Shown in pieces: positions 41,320 through 49,811 of a stretch of DNA of 64,000 nucleotides. The DNA comes from Saccharothrix tamanrassetensis (GTDB lineage Bacteria > Actinomycetota > Actinomycetes > Mycobacteriales > Pseudonocardiaceae). Position 1 is the first letter of the stretch. The number at the start of each line of letters is the position of its first letter. The notes beneath the pieces were generated by a model. The model saw only the letters and a program-made list of their open reading frames with translations. It had not been told where the DNA came from and searched no databases. The stretch is from the NCBI RefSeq assembly GCF_014203665.1, contig NZ_JACHJN010000003.1, forward strand, positions 558,001-622,000, read 5' to 3'. Both the position numbers and the translations under genes were made by a program.

Positions 41320-42167
41320 GCGCCGTGGCCACCACTGCCGCAAGACGGCTGACGAACGCCGGCCCGATCGCGTACGCGTCCCTGGTCGTGATCCTGCTCG
41401 CCTCGGTCTTCCCGCTCTACTACTCGTTCCTGATCGCGAGCAAGGACAACTCGGCGCTGGGCGACGCCTTCCCGTCCCTGGTGCCGGGCGGCAACCTGGT
41501 CGAGAACCTCGGCCGGGTCTTCGACACCGTCGACTTCTGGTCGGCGATGCAGAACTCGCTGATCGTGGCCGGAACGGTCGCGTCGAGCAACGTGCTGCTG
41601 GGCACGCTGGCCGGGTTCGCCTTCGCCCGGTTGCGCTTCCGGGGCAGCCACTCGCTGTTCCTGATCGTCGTGGGCACGTCCATGGTGCCCACGCAGCTCG
41701 GCGTCATCCCGCTGTACGTGCTGATGTCGGCCCTGGACTGGTACGGCACCCTGCAGGCCGTGATCGTGCCCGCACTGATCGGTGCGTTCTCGGTGTTCTG
41801 GATGCGCCAGGCCTGCGAGGAGTCGGTTCCGCAGGAGCTGGTCGAAGCGGCACGCATGGACGGCTGCTCGGTGCTGCGCACGTTCTGGCACGTGGCTCTC
41901 CCGGCCGTGCGGCCACAGGCGGCGGTCATGGGCATGTTCACGTTCATGACCGCCTGGAACGACTTCTTCTGGCCGCTGATCGTCCTGGACCCGAACGACA
42001 GTCCCACCGTGCAGGTCGCACTGTCCACTCTGGCCAGTGGCTACTACACCGACTACTCGCTCATGCTCTCCGGCGCATCCCTCGCGGTGCTGCCGGTCGT
42101 CGGGATCTTCCTCCTGCTGGCCCGCCAGATCGTCGGTGGGCTGATGCAGGGCGCCGTTAAGGGGTGA
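41316..42167 (+). CDS. sugar ABC transporter permease (MalG-like)
   Basis: A 283-residue permease starting at a GTGA overlap with the previous gene; GTG 41325 is an alternative with a better ribosome site. The EAA loop reads LVEAARMDGCSVLRTFWHVALPAVRPQAAV, after VPTQLGVIPLYVLMSALDWYGTLQAVIVPAL. Six membrane segments. It pairs with the MalF-like permease. Confidence 0.95.
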   Translation: MSAVATTAARRLTNAGPIAYASLVVILLASVFPLYYSFLIASKDNSALGDAFPSLVPGGNLVENLGRVFDTVDFWSAMQNSLIVAGTVASSNVLLGTLAGFAFARLRFRGSHSLFLIVVGTSMVPTQLGVIPLYVLMSALDWYGTLQAVIVPALIGAFSVFWMRQACEESVPQELVEAARMDGCSVLRTFWHVALPAVRPQAAVMGMFTFMTAWNDFFWPLIVLDPNDSPTVQVALSTLASGYYTDYSLMLSGASLAVLPVVGIFLLLARQIVGGLMQGAVKG

Positions 42168-42171
42168 ACAC

Positions 42172-43593
42172 ATGACCACAACCGACCCGGAGACCCAGGT
42201 CGGGCAGGAGCTGCTGCGGTTCCCACCGGACTTCGTGTGGGGTGCCGCGACAGCCGCCTTCCAGATCGAGGGGGCCACCGGGATCGACGGTCGGGGACCG
42301 TCGATCTGGGACACCTTCGCCGCTACACCGGGCAAAGTGCTGGGAGGCGACACCGGAGAACCGGCGTGCGACCACTACCACCGCTACGCCGCGGATGTCG
42401 GGCTGATGGCCGACCTCGGCTTGGGCGCATACCGCTTCTCGCTGGCGTGGCCGCGGATCCAGCCGACGGGCGCCGGGCGGGTCGAGCCGAGAGGGTTGGC
42501 CTTCTACGACCGACTGGTGGACGAGCTGCTGGAGTACGGCATCCAACCTGTCGCGACGCTCTACCACTGGGATCTCCCTCAGGCGTTGGAGGACCACGGC
42601 GGTTGGCGCAACCGTGACACGGCCTACCGCTTCGCCGAGTACGCGGCTTTGACGCACGCCCACCTGGCCGATCGCGTGCAGTTGTGGACGACCCTGAACG
42701 AGCCGTGGTGCTCGGCGTTCCTGGGCTACGGCAACGGGGTTCACGCTCCGGGCGTGGTGGATCCGCGTGCCGCGCTTGAGGCCGCCCACCACCTGATGCT
42801 CGGCCACGGGTTGGCGTTGCGGGCCATGCGGTCGTCCGCGCCGGCCGACCACCGGTTCTCGATCGTGCTCAACTTCTGCTCGACCTGGGCCGACCGCGAT
42901 GACGAGGCCCATCGGGTGGCGGTCCGGAAGGTCGACGGCCTGCAGAACCGGTTGTTCCTGGATCCGTTGGGCGGTCGGGGATACCCCGCCGACGTGGTCG
43001 AGGACACCGCCTGGCTCGGCGACTGGCAACGGGTGGTGCGCGACGGTGATCCGGAGGTGATCGCCTCGCCGATCGACTGGATGGGCGTCAACTACTACAG
43101 CCCGACCCGGATCGCGCCTGCCCCGGCCGACCACGTGACCGAGGGGCCGTTCGCCGGTCTGAGGGGCGTGACCGTGCTGCCGCCGCGCGGGGAGTTGACC
43201 GGTTTCGGGTGGGAGGTGGACGCGCGGGCGTTCACGGAACTGCTGGAACGGCTGGGGCGGGACGTGGCGGTGCCTCTGGTGATCACCGAGAACGGCTCGG
43301 CGTTCCCCGATGTGTTGCGGGACGGGGAGGTTGTCGACGCGGACCGGACCCGGTACCTGATCGACCACCTGCGGGCGGTGCACACGGCGATCGCGCGGGG
43401 GGTGGACGTGCGCGGGTATTTCGCTTGGTCTCTGCTGGACAACTTCGAGTGGGCGGCGGGGTACAGCCAGCGGTTCGGCATCGTGCACGTCGACTTCGGG
43501 ACGCAGGTGCGGACGGTGAAGCACAGCGGCCACACCCTGGGGCGCGTGATCAGTCGGAACGGCGTGCCGGCCGGCGGTTACGAGCCTGTCTGA
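42172..43593 (+). CDS. family 1 beta-glucosidase
   Basis: A 473-residue retaining glycosidase. The acid/base Glu is in TLNEPWC (E177) and the nucleophile in ITENGS (E373). Other GH1 marks: FPPDFVWGAATAAFQIEGA near the start, RFSLAWPRIQPTGAG, YHWDLPQALEDHGGW, WSLLDNFEWAAGYSQRFGIVHVDF. No signal peptide, so it acts in the cytoplasm on imported cellobiose or aryl-glucosides. It starts 4 bp after the permease gene in the same operon. Confidence 0.97.
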   Translation: MTTTDPETQVGQELLRFPPDFVWGAATAAFQIEGATGIDGRGPSIWDTFAATPGKVLGGDTGEPACDHYHRYAADVGLMADLGLGAYRFSLAWPRIQPTGAGRVEPRGLAFYDRLVDELLEYGIQPVATLYHWDLPQALEDHGGWRNRDTAYRFAEYAALTHAHLADRVQLWTTLNEPWCSAFLGYGNGVHAPGVVDPRAALEAAHHLMLGHGLALRAMRSSAPADHRFSIVLNFCSTWADRDDEAHRVAVRKVDGLQNRLFLDPLGGRGYPADVVEDTAWLGDWQRVVRDGDPEVIASPIDWMGVNYYSPTRIAPAPADHVTEGPFAGLRGVTVLPPRGELTGFGWEVDARAFTELLERLGRDVAVPLVITENGSAFPDVLRDGEVVDADRTRYLIDHLRAVHTAIARGVDVRGYFAWSLLDNFEWAAGYSQRFGIVHVDFGTQVRTVKHSGHTLGRVISRNGVPAGGYEPV

Positions 43594-43635
43594 CGGGCTC
43601 CGGCCGGCGGTTCCGGACCTGATCGGTGGGGCTCC

Positions 43636-43789
43636 GGTCGGCGGGTGTGGGCCGGTTCGGCAGGGGCTCGGGCCGGTGGTTGCGGGGCGGCTTGGCCGGG
43701 GTTTTGGTCGGCGGGTGTGGGCCGGCTCGGCGGGGGCTCGGGCCGGCGGTTGCGGGGCGGCGGGTGTGGGGCGGCTTGGCCGGGGCTTT
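43636..43789. repeat. imperfect tandem repeat of 70-84 bp, G-rich
   Basis: ggtcggcgggtgtgggccgg begins a 70-bp unit (43636-43705) that recurs at 43706-43789 with a 14-bp insertion (cgggtgtggggcgg). A third, more diverged unit follows to about 43880. It fills most of the 464 bp between the GH1 and NUDIX genes, where I see no gene; the top strand is strongly G over C. Further on, gaccaccgaca occurs twice (43946 and 43998 regions). Confidence 0.75.
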
Positions 43790-44057
43790 GGTCGGCGGGA
43801 GGGTTGGTTCGGTAGGGCTGTGGCCGTCTGTTGTGGCCTGCTCGACAGGGGCTTTGGCCGGCGGTTACGGGCCGCTTGACGGGCTGCGGGGGCTGTTCGG
43901 GCGGGCTTGGGCCGTGCTGAGCAGCCCCCGATCTCCATTCTTCCAGAGACCACCGACATTCCCGGAAAAACGCCCCCTGGGGCTCATTCTGCCGGCGACC
44001 ACCGACAGACCCCGGTCGCACCTCTGTGGATCATGGAGGTTCGGATACGGTGCCAGG

Positions 44058-44531
44058 ATGAGTTTCCGGTTGGCTGCGTACGCGGTGTGCATCGAGAGCG
44101 GGCGGGTGCTGGTCGCCCGCTGCGTGTCACCGACCGGCGAAAGCAACTGGACCCTCCCGGGCGGCGGGGTCGAGCACGGGGAGGACCCGTTCGACGCGGT
44201 GATCCGGGAGGTCGCGGAGGAGACCGGTTGCGACGCGGTGGTCGAGCGCCTGCTGGGCGTGGACTCAAGGGTGATCCCCGTGGCCGAACGCCGCGTGCCC
44301 GACCCGCTCCCGCACCAGAACGTCGGCATCTTCTACCAGGTCCGGATCACCGGCGGCGAACTGCGGCCCGAGCCGAACGGCGAGACCGCCGAGTCGGTGT
44401 GGACGCCGATCCCCGACGTCGCCCACCTTCACCGGTCATCGCTGGTCGACATCGGCCTCGCCCTGGCGCGGACCATGCCGGCCACCGGCCACGTCCCTCC
44501 CGTCCCGGTCGGCGGTCTGATCCGGCACTGA
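44058..44531 (+). CDS. NUDIX hydrolase
   Basis: A 157-residue protein with a complete Nudix box GGGVEHGEDPFDAVIREVAEETG (about residues 36-58), the Mg2+-binding motif cleaving nucleoside diphosphate-linked substrates. The ATG follows ccagg; the upstream open frame runs through the G-rich repeat and is not coding. The substrate cannot be read. It lies between the beta-glucosidase and its LacI regulator, convergent with the latter; no functional link is evident. Confidence 0.93.
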   Translation: MSFRLAAYAVCIESGRVLVARCVSPTGESNWTLPGGGVEHGEDPFDAVIREVAEETGCDAVVERLLGVDSRVIPVAERRVPDPLPHQNVGIFYQVRITGGELRPEPNGETAESVWTPIPDVAHLHRSSLVDIGLALARTMPATGHVPPVPVGGLIRH

Positions 44532-44634
44532 GACCGAAACCGCCGGCATGACGGCTCCTTGGGCCCTGTGACGGGGTGCGGACCGACGCGGCGTCGTGCC
44601 GTCCTGGACTCCACGCCCCGAAGTCGACGGCGGT

Positions 44635-45666
44635 TCAAGCCGAAGCGCGGCGCACCAGCACCGTGGGCAGGACCTCGCGGCGGGCCTTGATGGGTTCCTC
44701 GCGCAGCAGGCGCAGCAGGTGGGTCACCATGTGCTTCACCTGGTTGCTGGTGTCCTGCTGCACGCTCGTCAGGGGCGGCGAAGTGTGCGGCGCGATCATC
44801 GGGTGGTCGTCGAAACCCACCACCGCCACGTCCTCCGGCACCCGCCGCCCCGCCTCGCGCAGGGCGTCCAGCGCCCCGGCGGCCATCAGGTCGCTGGCGA
44901 CGAACACCGCGTCCAGGTCGGGCACCCGCGCCAACAACGCCGCCATGGCCCGCTTCCCGCCGTCCCGCGAGAACCCGCCGTCCTCGGTCAGCAGGGCGAC
45001 ATCGGCCTCGGAAGCCCCGACCGCCGACCGCCACCCGGTGAGCCGGTCCATCGCCGAGTGCTCGTCCAACGGTCCGGTGACGGACACGATCCGCTTGCGC
45101 CCCAACGAGATCAGGTGCTCGGTGGCCAACACGCCGCCACCCTCGTTGTCGTGGTCCACCAGGTGCAGCCCGCGCAACGGACCCCAAGGCCGCCCGGCGT
45201 ACACCACCGGCAGCGGCAGCCTCCGCGCCACGGCGGGCAGTTGGTCGCCCTTGTGCGGTGCGAACATCAGGGCACCGTCGACGTGCCCGCCCGCCAGGAA
45301 TCGTTCCGCGCGCGCCATGTCCTCCGGCGAGTGCACCAACAACAGCACCATCTGCACGTCGACGTCGGACAACGACCGCGCCGCCGAGCGGATCAGCCAG
45401 GCGAAGTGGGGATCGTCGAAGATCTTCGGTTCCGGCTCGGAGAACACCACCGCGATCGCACCGGTCCGCCGCGTCACCAGGGCCCGTGCGGCGTGGTTCG
45501 GCTGGTAGCCCAGTTCCACCACGGCGGCCGTGACGGCTTCGTGGGCCTCGGGGCTGACCCGGGGCGACGCGTTGAGCACGCGGGACGCCGTCGCGCGCGA
45601 GACGCCCGCCTTGGCCGCCACGTCCTCCAGTGTGGGCCGGGCGCTGGAGTGCGGTTGGACGGACAC
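44635..45666 (-). CDS. LacI family transcriptional regulator (CebR-like)
   Basis: A 343-residue repressor. An N-terminal LacI helix-turn-helix with hinge (TLEDVAAKAGVSRATASRVLNASPRVSPEAHEAVTAAVVELGYQPNHAARAL) is followed by the periplasmic-binding-like sensor domain (AIAVVFSEPEP, VDGALMFAPH, DAVFVASDLMAAGALDALREAGRRVPEDVAVVGFDDHP). GTG 45666 lies 9 bases after gaggag; GTG 45672 and TTG 45675 are possible. Its own upstream region holds the gagagcgctctc palindrome also found before the sugar ABC operon, so it likely represses itself and that operon until a beta-glucoside binds. Confidence 0.95.
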   Translation of the reverse strand: MSVQPHSSARPTLEDVAAKAGVSRATASRVLNASPRVSPEAHEAVTAAVVELGYQPNHAARALVTRRTGAIAVVFSEPEPKIFDDPHFAWLIRSAARSLSDVDVQMVLLLVHSPEDMARAERFLAGGHVDGALMFAPHKGDQLPAVARRLPLPVVYAGRPWGPLRGLHLVDHDNEGGGVLATEHLISLGRKRIVSVTGPLDEHSAMDRLTGWRSAVGASEADVALLTEDGGFSRDGGKRAMAALLARVPDLDAVFVASDLMAAGALDALREAGRRVPEDVAVVGFDDHPMIAPHTSPPLTSVQQDTSNQVKHMVTHLLRLLREEPIKARREVLPTVLVRRASA

Positions 45667-45728
45667 GAGCACCAACTCCTCGCCACACCGAGCCTGACCG
45701 GACCAGCTTAGCCGGAGGTCACCGGCAC

Positions 45729-45740
45729 GAGAGCGCTCTC
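45729..45740. promoter_or_regulatory. LacI-type operator upstream of the regulator gene
   Basis: gagagcgctctc is a perfect 12-bp palindrome about 65 bp upstream of the regulator start and shares all 12 core bases with the 39005-39020 operator. It suggests autoregulation. Confidence 0.75.
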
Positions 45741-45806
45741 ACGAGGGGACGCGCCGGGGCGGTTGCCCAGCCGCTTCCCGGGCGGTCCGGCCCAGGCCGG
45801 CGCGGC

Positions 45807-46205
45807 TCAGTCCGGGCACTGCGGCGGCGGGTTCAGGTTCAGCGGGTGGCACGGCCAGACACCGGGTTCGTAGCTGCTCTTGGTGGACGTGGTCGTCGAC
45901 GGCCTCGGGGCCTGGGTGGTCGGCTCTGCCGTCTGCACGGGCGGCGGCGGCGTCGTCGTGGTGGTGGTTTCCGGCGGCTGGGACGTGGTGGAGTCCCGCG
46001 CTGCCGACACCGGGTCGGTGGTGGCGGCCTTCGGCGGCTCCGACGGGGCGCTGGACGTCTCGGCCGACCGGGTGGTGATCCAGGTGGACGCGGGCGGTTC
46101 GGCTTTCTGCCGGTCGCCCATCCCGTCGATGTACACGCCGATCAGCACCCCGGTCAGCGCCGACGCCGCCACGGCCAAGCCGCTCGCAGCCCACAGCACC
46201 CGCAC
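45807..46205 (-). CDS. membrane-anchored Thr/Pro-rich protein
   Basis: A 132-residue protein starting with GTG: a short basic N-terminus, one membrane helix (LWAASGLAVAASALTGVLIGVYI), then an extracytoplasmic region dominated by Thr, Pro and Ser (SQPPETTTTTTPPPPVQTAEPTTQAP) and a short tail with two Cys (WPCHPLNLNPPPQCPD) that could form a disulfide. No family recognised. The low-complexity stalk suggests a wall-spanning or O-mannosylated segment. Confidence 0.75.
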   Translation of the reverse strand: MRVLWAASGLAVAASALTGVLIGVYIDGMGDRQKAEPPASTWITTRSAETSSAPSEPPKAATTDPVSAARDSTTSQPPETTTTTTPPPPVQTAEPTTQAPRPSTTTSTKSSYEPGVWPCHPLNLNPPPQCPD

Positions 46206-46295
46206 GGCCGACCTCCGGGTTCTCGTCGCTGGCGTACTTCTCGTTGTTGGCGCAAATGGTGCAGCGGCGAAACAGTACCGCTTGATCGGCGGGTC

Positions 46296-47393
46296 TCAGC
46301 CGATCCAGGTCACCTCCGGCGACCCGGCCACCCGGTCGAGTTCCGCGAGCACCGCTTTCCGCGTCCTTGCGGACAACGAGCGGAAGGGCTCTACGGTCAC
46401 GGTCGTCCGGCGACCTTTGCGCTCGGCCGACCACACGCCGGCCATCAGGCCGTCCACCAGCAGCACCGGCGACAGCCAGCCCTGCGGCCGGTAGACGCGG
46501 TCCGGTGTGCCGCCGGCCAGCAAGTGCTCGGCGTGCCTGGTGGCGGCCACCACGTACTGGTCGAACGCGGGCAGCAGCCGCACGCCGGTCACCGGTCCGG
46601 CTTCCCGCAACGCTGTTATGGAATCGGTGCGGACCCAGTGCGGCGCACCTTCCACGTCGACCGGCGTGATCCGGTCGCCCAACGCCTTGAACACCCGGCC
46701 GCCTTCCGCCGGCTTCACGCCCCACCAGCGCGCGAAGTCCTCGCGGGTCGCCGGTCCCTGCCGGGCGAGGAACCGCAGGGCGATCTCGGCGACCGCGTCC
46801 GGCGGAGCCTCCCCGATGTCGATCCAGGTGTCCGGCCGGGTGAACCGCACGTACTGCCCCTCGCCGGGCCCGAACACCAGACGCCCCTGGAACGACGCGG
46901 GCTTGAGGTACGCGCCCCAGCTCTCCCGCAGCTTCTCGCCGATCCGCGGCGACGTGCGGCGCCCCACCTCGTCGGCCAGCTCGTTGCGGGTCAGCAACTG
47001 CCCCTCCAACGCCTCCGCCACGCCGTCCAGCAACGCCCGCAGCTCCTCGGCGGTGATGTCGAAGCCCCGGTACCAGACCGGCTTCAGGTAGTGCTCGTAG
47101 GTCGCGAAGCCGGCCTGCCACAACGCGTACTCGCGGGCCGGCAGCAGGTGCAGCGTGCCGCGCATGGACCACGTCTTGACCAGTGTCCGGTCCTCCCACA
47201 GCGCGTTCGCCACGAAGTCCGGGGCGAGCCCGTCGACCCGCGCGTGCAGCGTCGCCTCCGCCGAGGACATCAGCTGCGCGTGCAGCCCGCACAGCTCCGA
47301 GACCACGTCCAGCGCGTCCTCGGCGGGTCGCCGCACGTCCAGGCTGTGCGCACGGACGCGCCACGCGGCGACCTGCCGCCAGGTCAAGCTCAC
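46296..47393 (-). CDS. winged-helix DNA-binding protein, AlkZ-like DNA glycosylase family
   Basis: A 365-residue protein of the HTH_42/AlkZ family: LTWRQVAAWRVRAHSLD at the start, VVSELCGLHAQLMSSAEATLHARV, LVKTWSMRGTLHLLPAREYALW, and a C-terminal LLPAFDQYVVAATRHAEHLL...VLLVDGLMAGVWSAERKGRRTTVTVEPF. AlkZ relatives excise bulky alkylated bases, some as self-resistance for genotoxic antibiotics; here the catalytic Gln-x-Gln is replaced by HAQ, so activity is uncertain. GTG 47393 overlaps the stop of the upstream membrane protein gene by 4 bp. Confidence 0.87.
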   Translation of the reverse strand: MSLTWRQVAAWRVRAHSLDVRRPAEDALDVVSELCGLHAQLMSSAEATLHARVDGLAPDFVANALWEDRTLVKTWSMRGTLHLLPAREYALWQAGFATYEHYLKPVWYRGFDITAEELRALLDGVAEALEGQLLTRNELADEVGRRTSPRIGEKLRESWGAYLKPASFQGRLVFGPGEGQYVRFTRPDTWIDIGEAPPDAVAEIALRFLARQGPATREDFARWWGVKPAEGGRVFKALGDRITPVDVEGAPHWVRTDSITALREAGPVTGVRLLPAFDQYVVAATRHAEHLLAGGTPDRVYRPQGWLSPVLLVDGLMAGVWSAERKGRRTTVTVEPFRSLSARTRKAVLAELDRVAGSPEVTWIG

Positions 47394-47788
47394 TTCCGCT
47401 CCTCCACGGCCCGCTCGATCGCGGCGAGCCTGCGCTCCAGGCTCGCGGTGCCGAGCACCCGGGCCAGTACCAGGGCCGCCCCGGACAGCCCCGCGACCAG
47501 CACCGAGCCGGTCAGGTGCCAGGTCGGGGCGTCCGCCGTGCAGGTGAAGACCTCGGTGAACCGCTCGGACGAGCAGGTCACGAACGGCACCGCGGCCACC
47601 CCCACGCCGGCCGCCGCGACCCCGCCCAGCAGGGCCGAGCCGAACGTGCGCATCAGCGGGAAGGCGGCGTTGGCCGCGCCGGCGGCGGCGATCACGAACA
47701 GCAGCGGCACGGGGTGCGGGAACGGGCCGAACGCCGCGCAGCCCAGCATCAGCGCGGCCACCACGGCGAGCCCGGTCCGTTCACCCAC
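47390..47788 (-). CDS. hypothetical membrane protein
   Basis: A 132-residue protein with three or four hydrophobic segments (GLAVVAALMLGCAAFG, PVPLLFVIAAAGAANAAF, ALLGGVAAAGVGVAAVPFV, GSVLVAGLSGAALVLARVLG) and an external loop with two Cys (VTCSSERFTEVFTCTADAP). It ends in a charged helix (SLERRLAAIERAVEERK). No family recognised. It is translationally coupled (4-bp overlap) to the AlkZ-like gene. Confidence 0.8.
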   Translation of the reverse strand: MGERTGLAVVAALMLGCAAFGPFPHPVPLLFVIAAAGAANAAFPLMRTFGSALLGGVAAAGVGVAAVPFVTCSSERFTEVFTCTADAPTWHLTGSVLVAGLSGAALVLARVLGTASLERRLAAIERAVEERK

Positions 47789-47845
47789 GCGGCGACCCTA
47801 ACCCGCGTCCAGCGAGACGTCAGAACTTCGTAAGCCGTTTCCGGG

Positions 47846-47879
47846 ACTCTGACGGGTGCCGGGTTCGTCAGAGTTGACA
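47846..47879 (+). promoter_or_regulatory. 9-bp inverted repeat abutting a TTGACA box before the DM13 gene
   Basis: actctgacg (47846-47854) and cgtcagagt (47866-47874) form a perfect dyad with an 11-base loop; TTGACA (47874-47879) follows directly. The gene starts only 26 bp later, so any transcript leader would be very short. Confidence 0.5.
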
Positions 47880-47905
47880 AAACCGGCGGAACGGAAGGGC
47901 GTGCG

Positions 47906-48454
47906 ATGTCCAAGCGGGTAGTCGTGATCGGGATCTCGGCGGTGCTGGTGGTGGCACTGGCGGTGGGCTTGTACCTGTTCCAGCCCTGGCGGCTGGTCAC
48001 CGACAGCACCGCCGACGAAGCCCTGCTGGTGCCCACCTCGACATCGACCCCCACCGGCTCGACGACGGCCGGCTCGACCACGGCCGCACCGACGACGACT
48101 GCGCCCGCGGGTCCGGTCGCCCTGGCGTCGGGGCCGTTCCGGTCGCTGGAGCACGAGACGACCGGCAGCGCGACCCTCGTGCGGCTGCCCGGCGGCGGCC
48201 ACGCGGTGCAGTTCGAGGCGCTGGACACCAGCGACGGCCCGGACCTGTACGTGTACCTGTCGGACAAGCCGTCCGACTCGGCGGAATCCGCGTTCGGTTC
48301 CGGTTTCACCAACCTCGGGAAGCTGAAGGCCAACCGCGGCAACCAGGTGTACGAGGTGCCCGGCGGCGCCGACCTGGCAACCGTGCGCAGCGTCGTGATC
48401 TGGTGCGAGAGGTTCTCCGCCGGCTTCGCCGTCGCACCGCTGGAACAGTCGTGA
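47906..48454 (+). CDS. DM13 domain membrane-anchored protein
   Basis: A 182-residue protein: N-terminal membrane helix (VVVIGISAVLVVALAVGLYLF), a Thr/Ser/Pro linker (TSTSTPTGSTTAGSTTAAPTTTAPA) and a C-terminal DM13 domain (GPFRSLEHETTGSATLVRLPGGGHAVQFEALDTSDGPDLYVYLS...NLGKLKANRGNQVYEVP...VVIWCERFSAGFAVAPL). The single conserved Cys in IWCERF is the residue proposed to act in electron transfer or redox chemistry. ATG is preceded by ggaaggg. It faces outside the membrane. Confidence 0.93.
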   Translation: MSKRVVVIGISAVLVVALAVGLYLFQPWRLVTDSTADEALLVPTSTSTPTGSTTAGSTTAAPTTTAPAGPVALASGPFRSLEHETTGSATLVRLPGGGHAVQFEALDTSDGPDLYVYLSDKPSDSAESAFGSGFTNLGKLKANRGNQVYEVPGGADLATVRSVVIWCERFSAGFAVAPLEQS

Positions 48455-48509
48455 CACCGGCCGGAACCGGAACGCATTGGTCTCGACCAGATATAGCCTC
48501 TTCGCGCTA

Positions 48510-48539
48510 TTGACGCATCTGGTCTAGACCACTTAAAGT
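48510..48539 (+). promoter_or_regulatory. DasR-type box inside a promoter
   Basis: tctggtctagaccact (48518-48533) matches the DasR consensus ACTGGTCTAGACCACT at 15 of 16 positions. It sits between TTGACG (48510-48515) and taaagt (48534-48539), an 18-base spacer, so a bound repressor would block the polymerase. The next gene on this strand is the AraC regulator at 48703. Confidence 0.75.
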
Positions 48540-48621
48540 GGTGAGCGCCACATCGTCCCTCGTCGATGGGCGGGCGGATGCCCCACCGACGAGGCGCCGG
48601 CTCACTGGGGTGGGCCACCGG

Positions 48622-48668
48622 GTGCGGCGGCGCGGTACCTTCTCTCTCCCCACACCGCGCCGCCGCAC
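48622..48668 (+). promoter_or_regulatory. 15-bp hairpin in the araC-like gene leader
   Basis: gtgcggcggcgcggt (48622-48636) and its exact complement (48654-48668) flank a pyrimidine-rich 17-base loop (ctctctcccc). A second small hairpin, gtgagcgatgctcac (48696-48710), encloses the ATG itself. Together they could attenuate transcription or hide the start codon. Confidence 0.5.
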
Positions 48669-48702
48669 TCGGCCGTTCCCCGGTCCTGTCACACTGTGAG
48701 CG

Positions 48703-49698
48703 ATGCTCACGAGGACCATCGCGATCCACTACGTCACGGCCGCTCTCCGCGGCGCTGTCCGGCACGGGCACGACGTTCCAGGGCTGCTCGCGTCGGCCGG
48801 GATCCCCGAGGCGCTGCTGGCGGACGACCGCGCGCGGGTGACGCCCGCCCAGTACAGCAGGCTGGTCCAGGTCCTCTGGGAAGCGCTGGACGACGAGTTC
48901 ATGGGCTTCGGCCCGCAGCGCAGCAAGCGCGGCACGTTCCCCACCATGTGCCTGCTCGCGGTGCACTGCTCGTCGCTGGAGGACGCGTTGCGGCGCGGGC
49001 TGGCGTTCTACGGGCTGTTCGACGTCCGGCCGTCGATGGCGCTGGCCGAGCGGGACGGCGTCGCCCGGTTCACGCTGGCCGCCGAGGGCGTGGACGACCC
49101 GGACCGGTTCCTGGTCGAGTCGCTGCTGGTGCTGTGGCACCGGTTCTCGTCGTGGCTGATCGGCCGGCGCATCCCGTTGCGCGCGGTCGAGCTGGCGTAC
49201 CCGGAGCCGCCGCACGCGGCCGAGTACCACTTGATCTTCGGGTGCCCGCTGCGGTTCTCCGCGCCGGAGACCGTGCTGACGTTCGACACCCGGTTCCTGC
49301 GGATGCGGGTCGTGCAGGACGAGGCCGCGCTGCGGCGGTTCCTGCGCAACTCGCCCGCGGAGCTGCTGTCCCGGCGGGACTACGGGGCGGACGCGTCGAG
49401 CCAGGTGCGGCGGATGCTCGGCGGCGGGGTGGTGGGCCTGGAGAACGTGGCCGCGCGGCTCGGGGTCAGCGCGCCGACGCTGCGGCGCAAGCTCGCGACG
49501 GAGGGGACGTCGTTCCGCGAGGTGCGGGAGCAGCTGTTGCGCGACCAGGCGGTGGCCAGCCTGGTGCGCGGCGGTGAGTCGGTGGAGGAGTTGGCGCTGC
49601 GGCTGGGTTTCTCCGAGGCGAGCGCTTTTCACCGGGCGTTCAAGCGGTGGACGGGGAACAGCCCTGGCGCGTACCGGACCGGAGCTGCCGGCCAGTGA
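48703..49698 (+). CDS. AraC family transcriptional regulator
   Basis: A 331-residue regulator. Residues 15-200 match the arabinose-binding-like N-terminal domain (VPGLLASAGIPEALLADDRARVTPAQYSRLVQVLWEALDDEFMGFG). The C-terminus has two AraC helix-turn-helix units (LENVAARLGVSAPTLRRKLATEGTSFREVREQLLRDQAV and SVEELALRLGFSEASAFHRAFKRWTGNSPGAYR). Its promoter carries a near-perfect DasR box, so it is likely repressed when amino sugars are scarce. The target genes are not evident here. Confidence 0.93.
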   Translation: MLTRTIAIHYVTAALRGAVRHGHDVPGLLASAGIPEALLADDRARVTPAQYSRLVQVLWEALDDEFMGFGPQRSKRGTFPTMCLLAVHCSSLEDALRRGLAFYGLFDVRPSMALAERDGVARFTLAAEGVDDPDRFLVESLLVLWHRFSSWLIGRRIPLRAVELAYPEPPHAAEYHLIFGCPLRFSAPETVLTFDTRFLRMRVVQDEAALRRFLRNSPAELLSRRDYGADASSQVRRMLGGGVVGLENVAARLGVSAPTLRRKLATEGTSFREVREQLLRDQAVASLVRGGESVEELALRLGFSEASAFHRAFKRWTGNSPGAYRTGAAGQ

Positions 49699-49811
49699 CC
49701 GGGTAGGCTGTTCGACGCTTTGATTACGGCCGAACGGGTGTATCCGGACAACTGTCAACCGGGTGGACTTGCAGCGAGAAACCAGTTCACCACATTGCTG
49801 CGGGAGATCCC

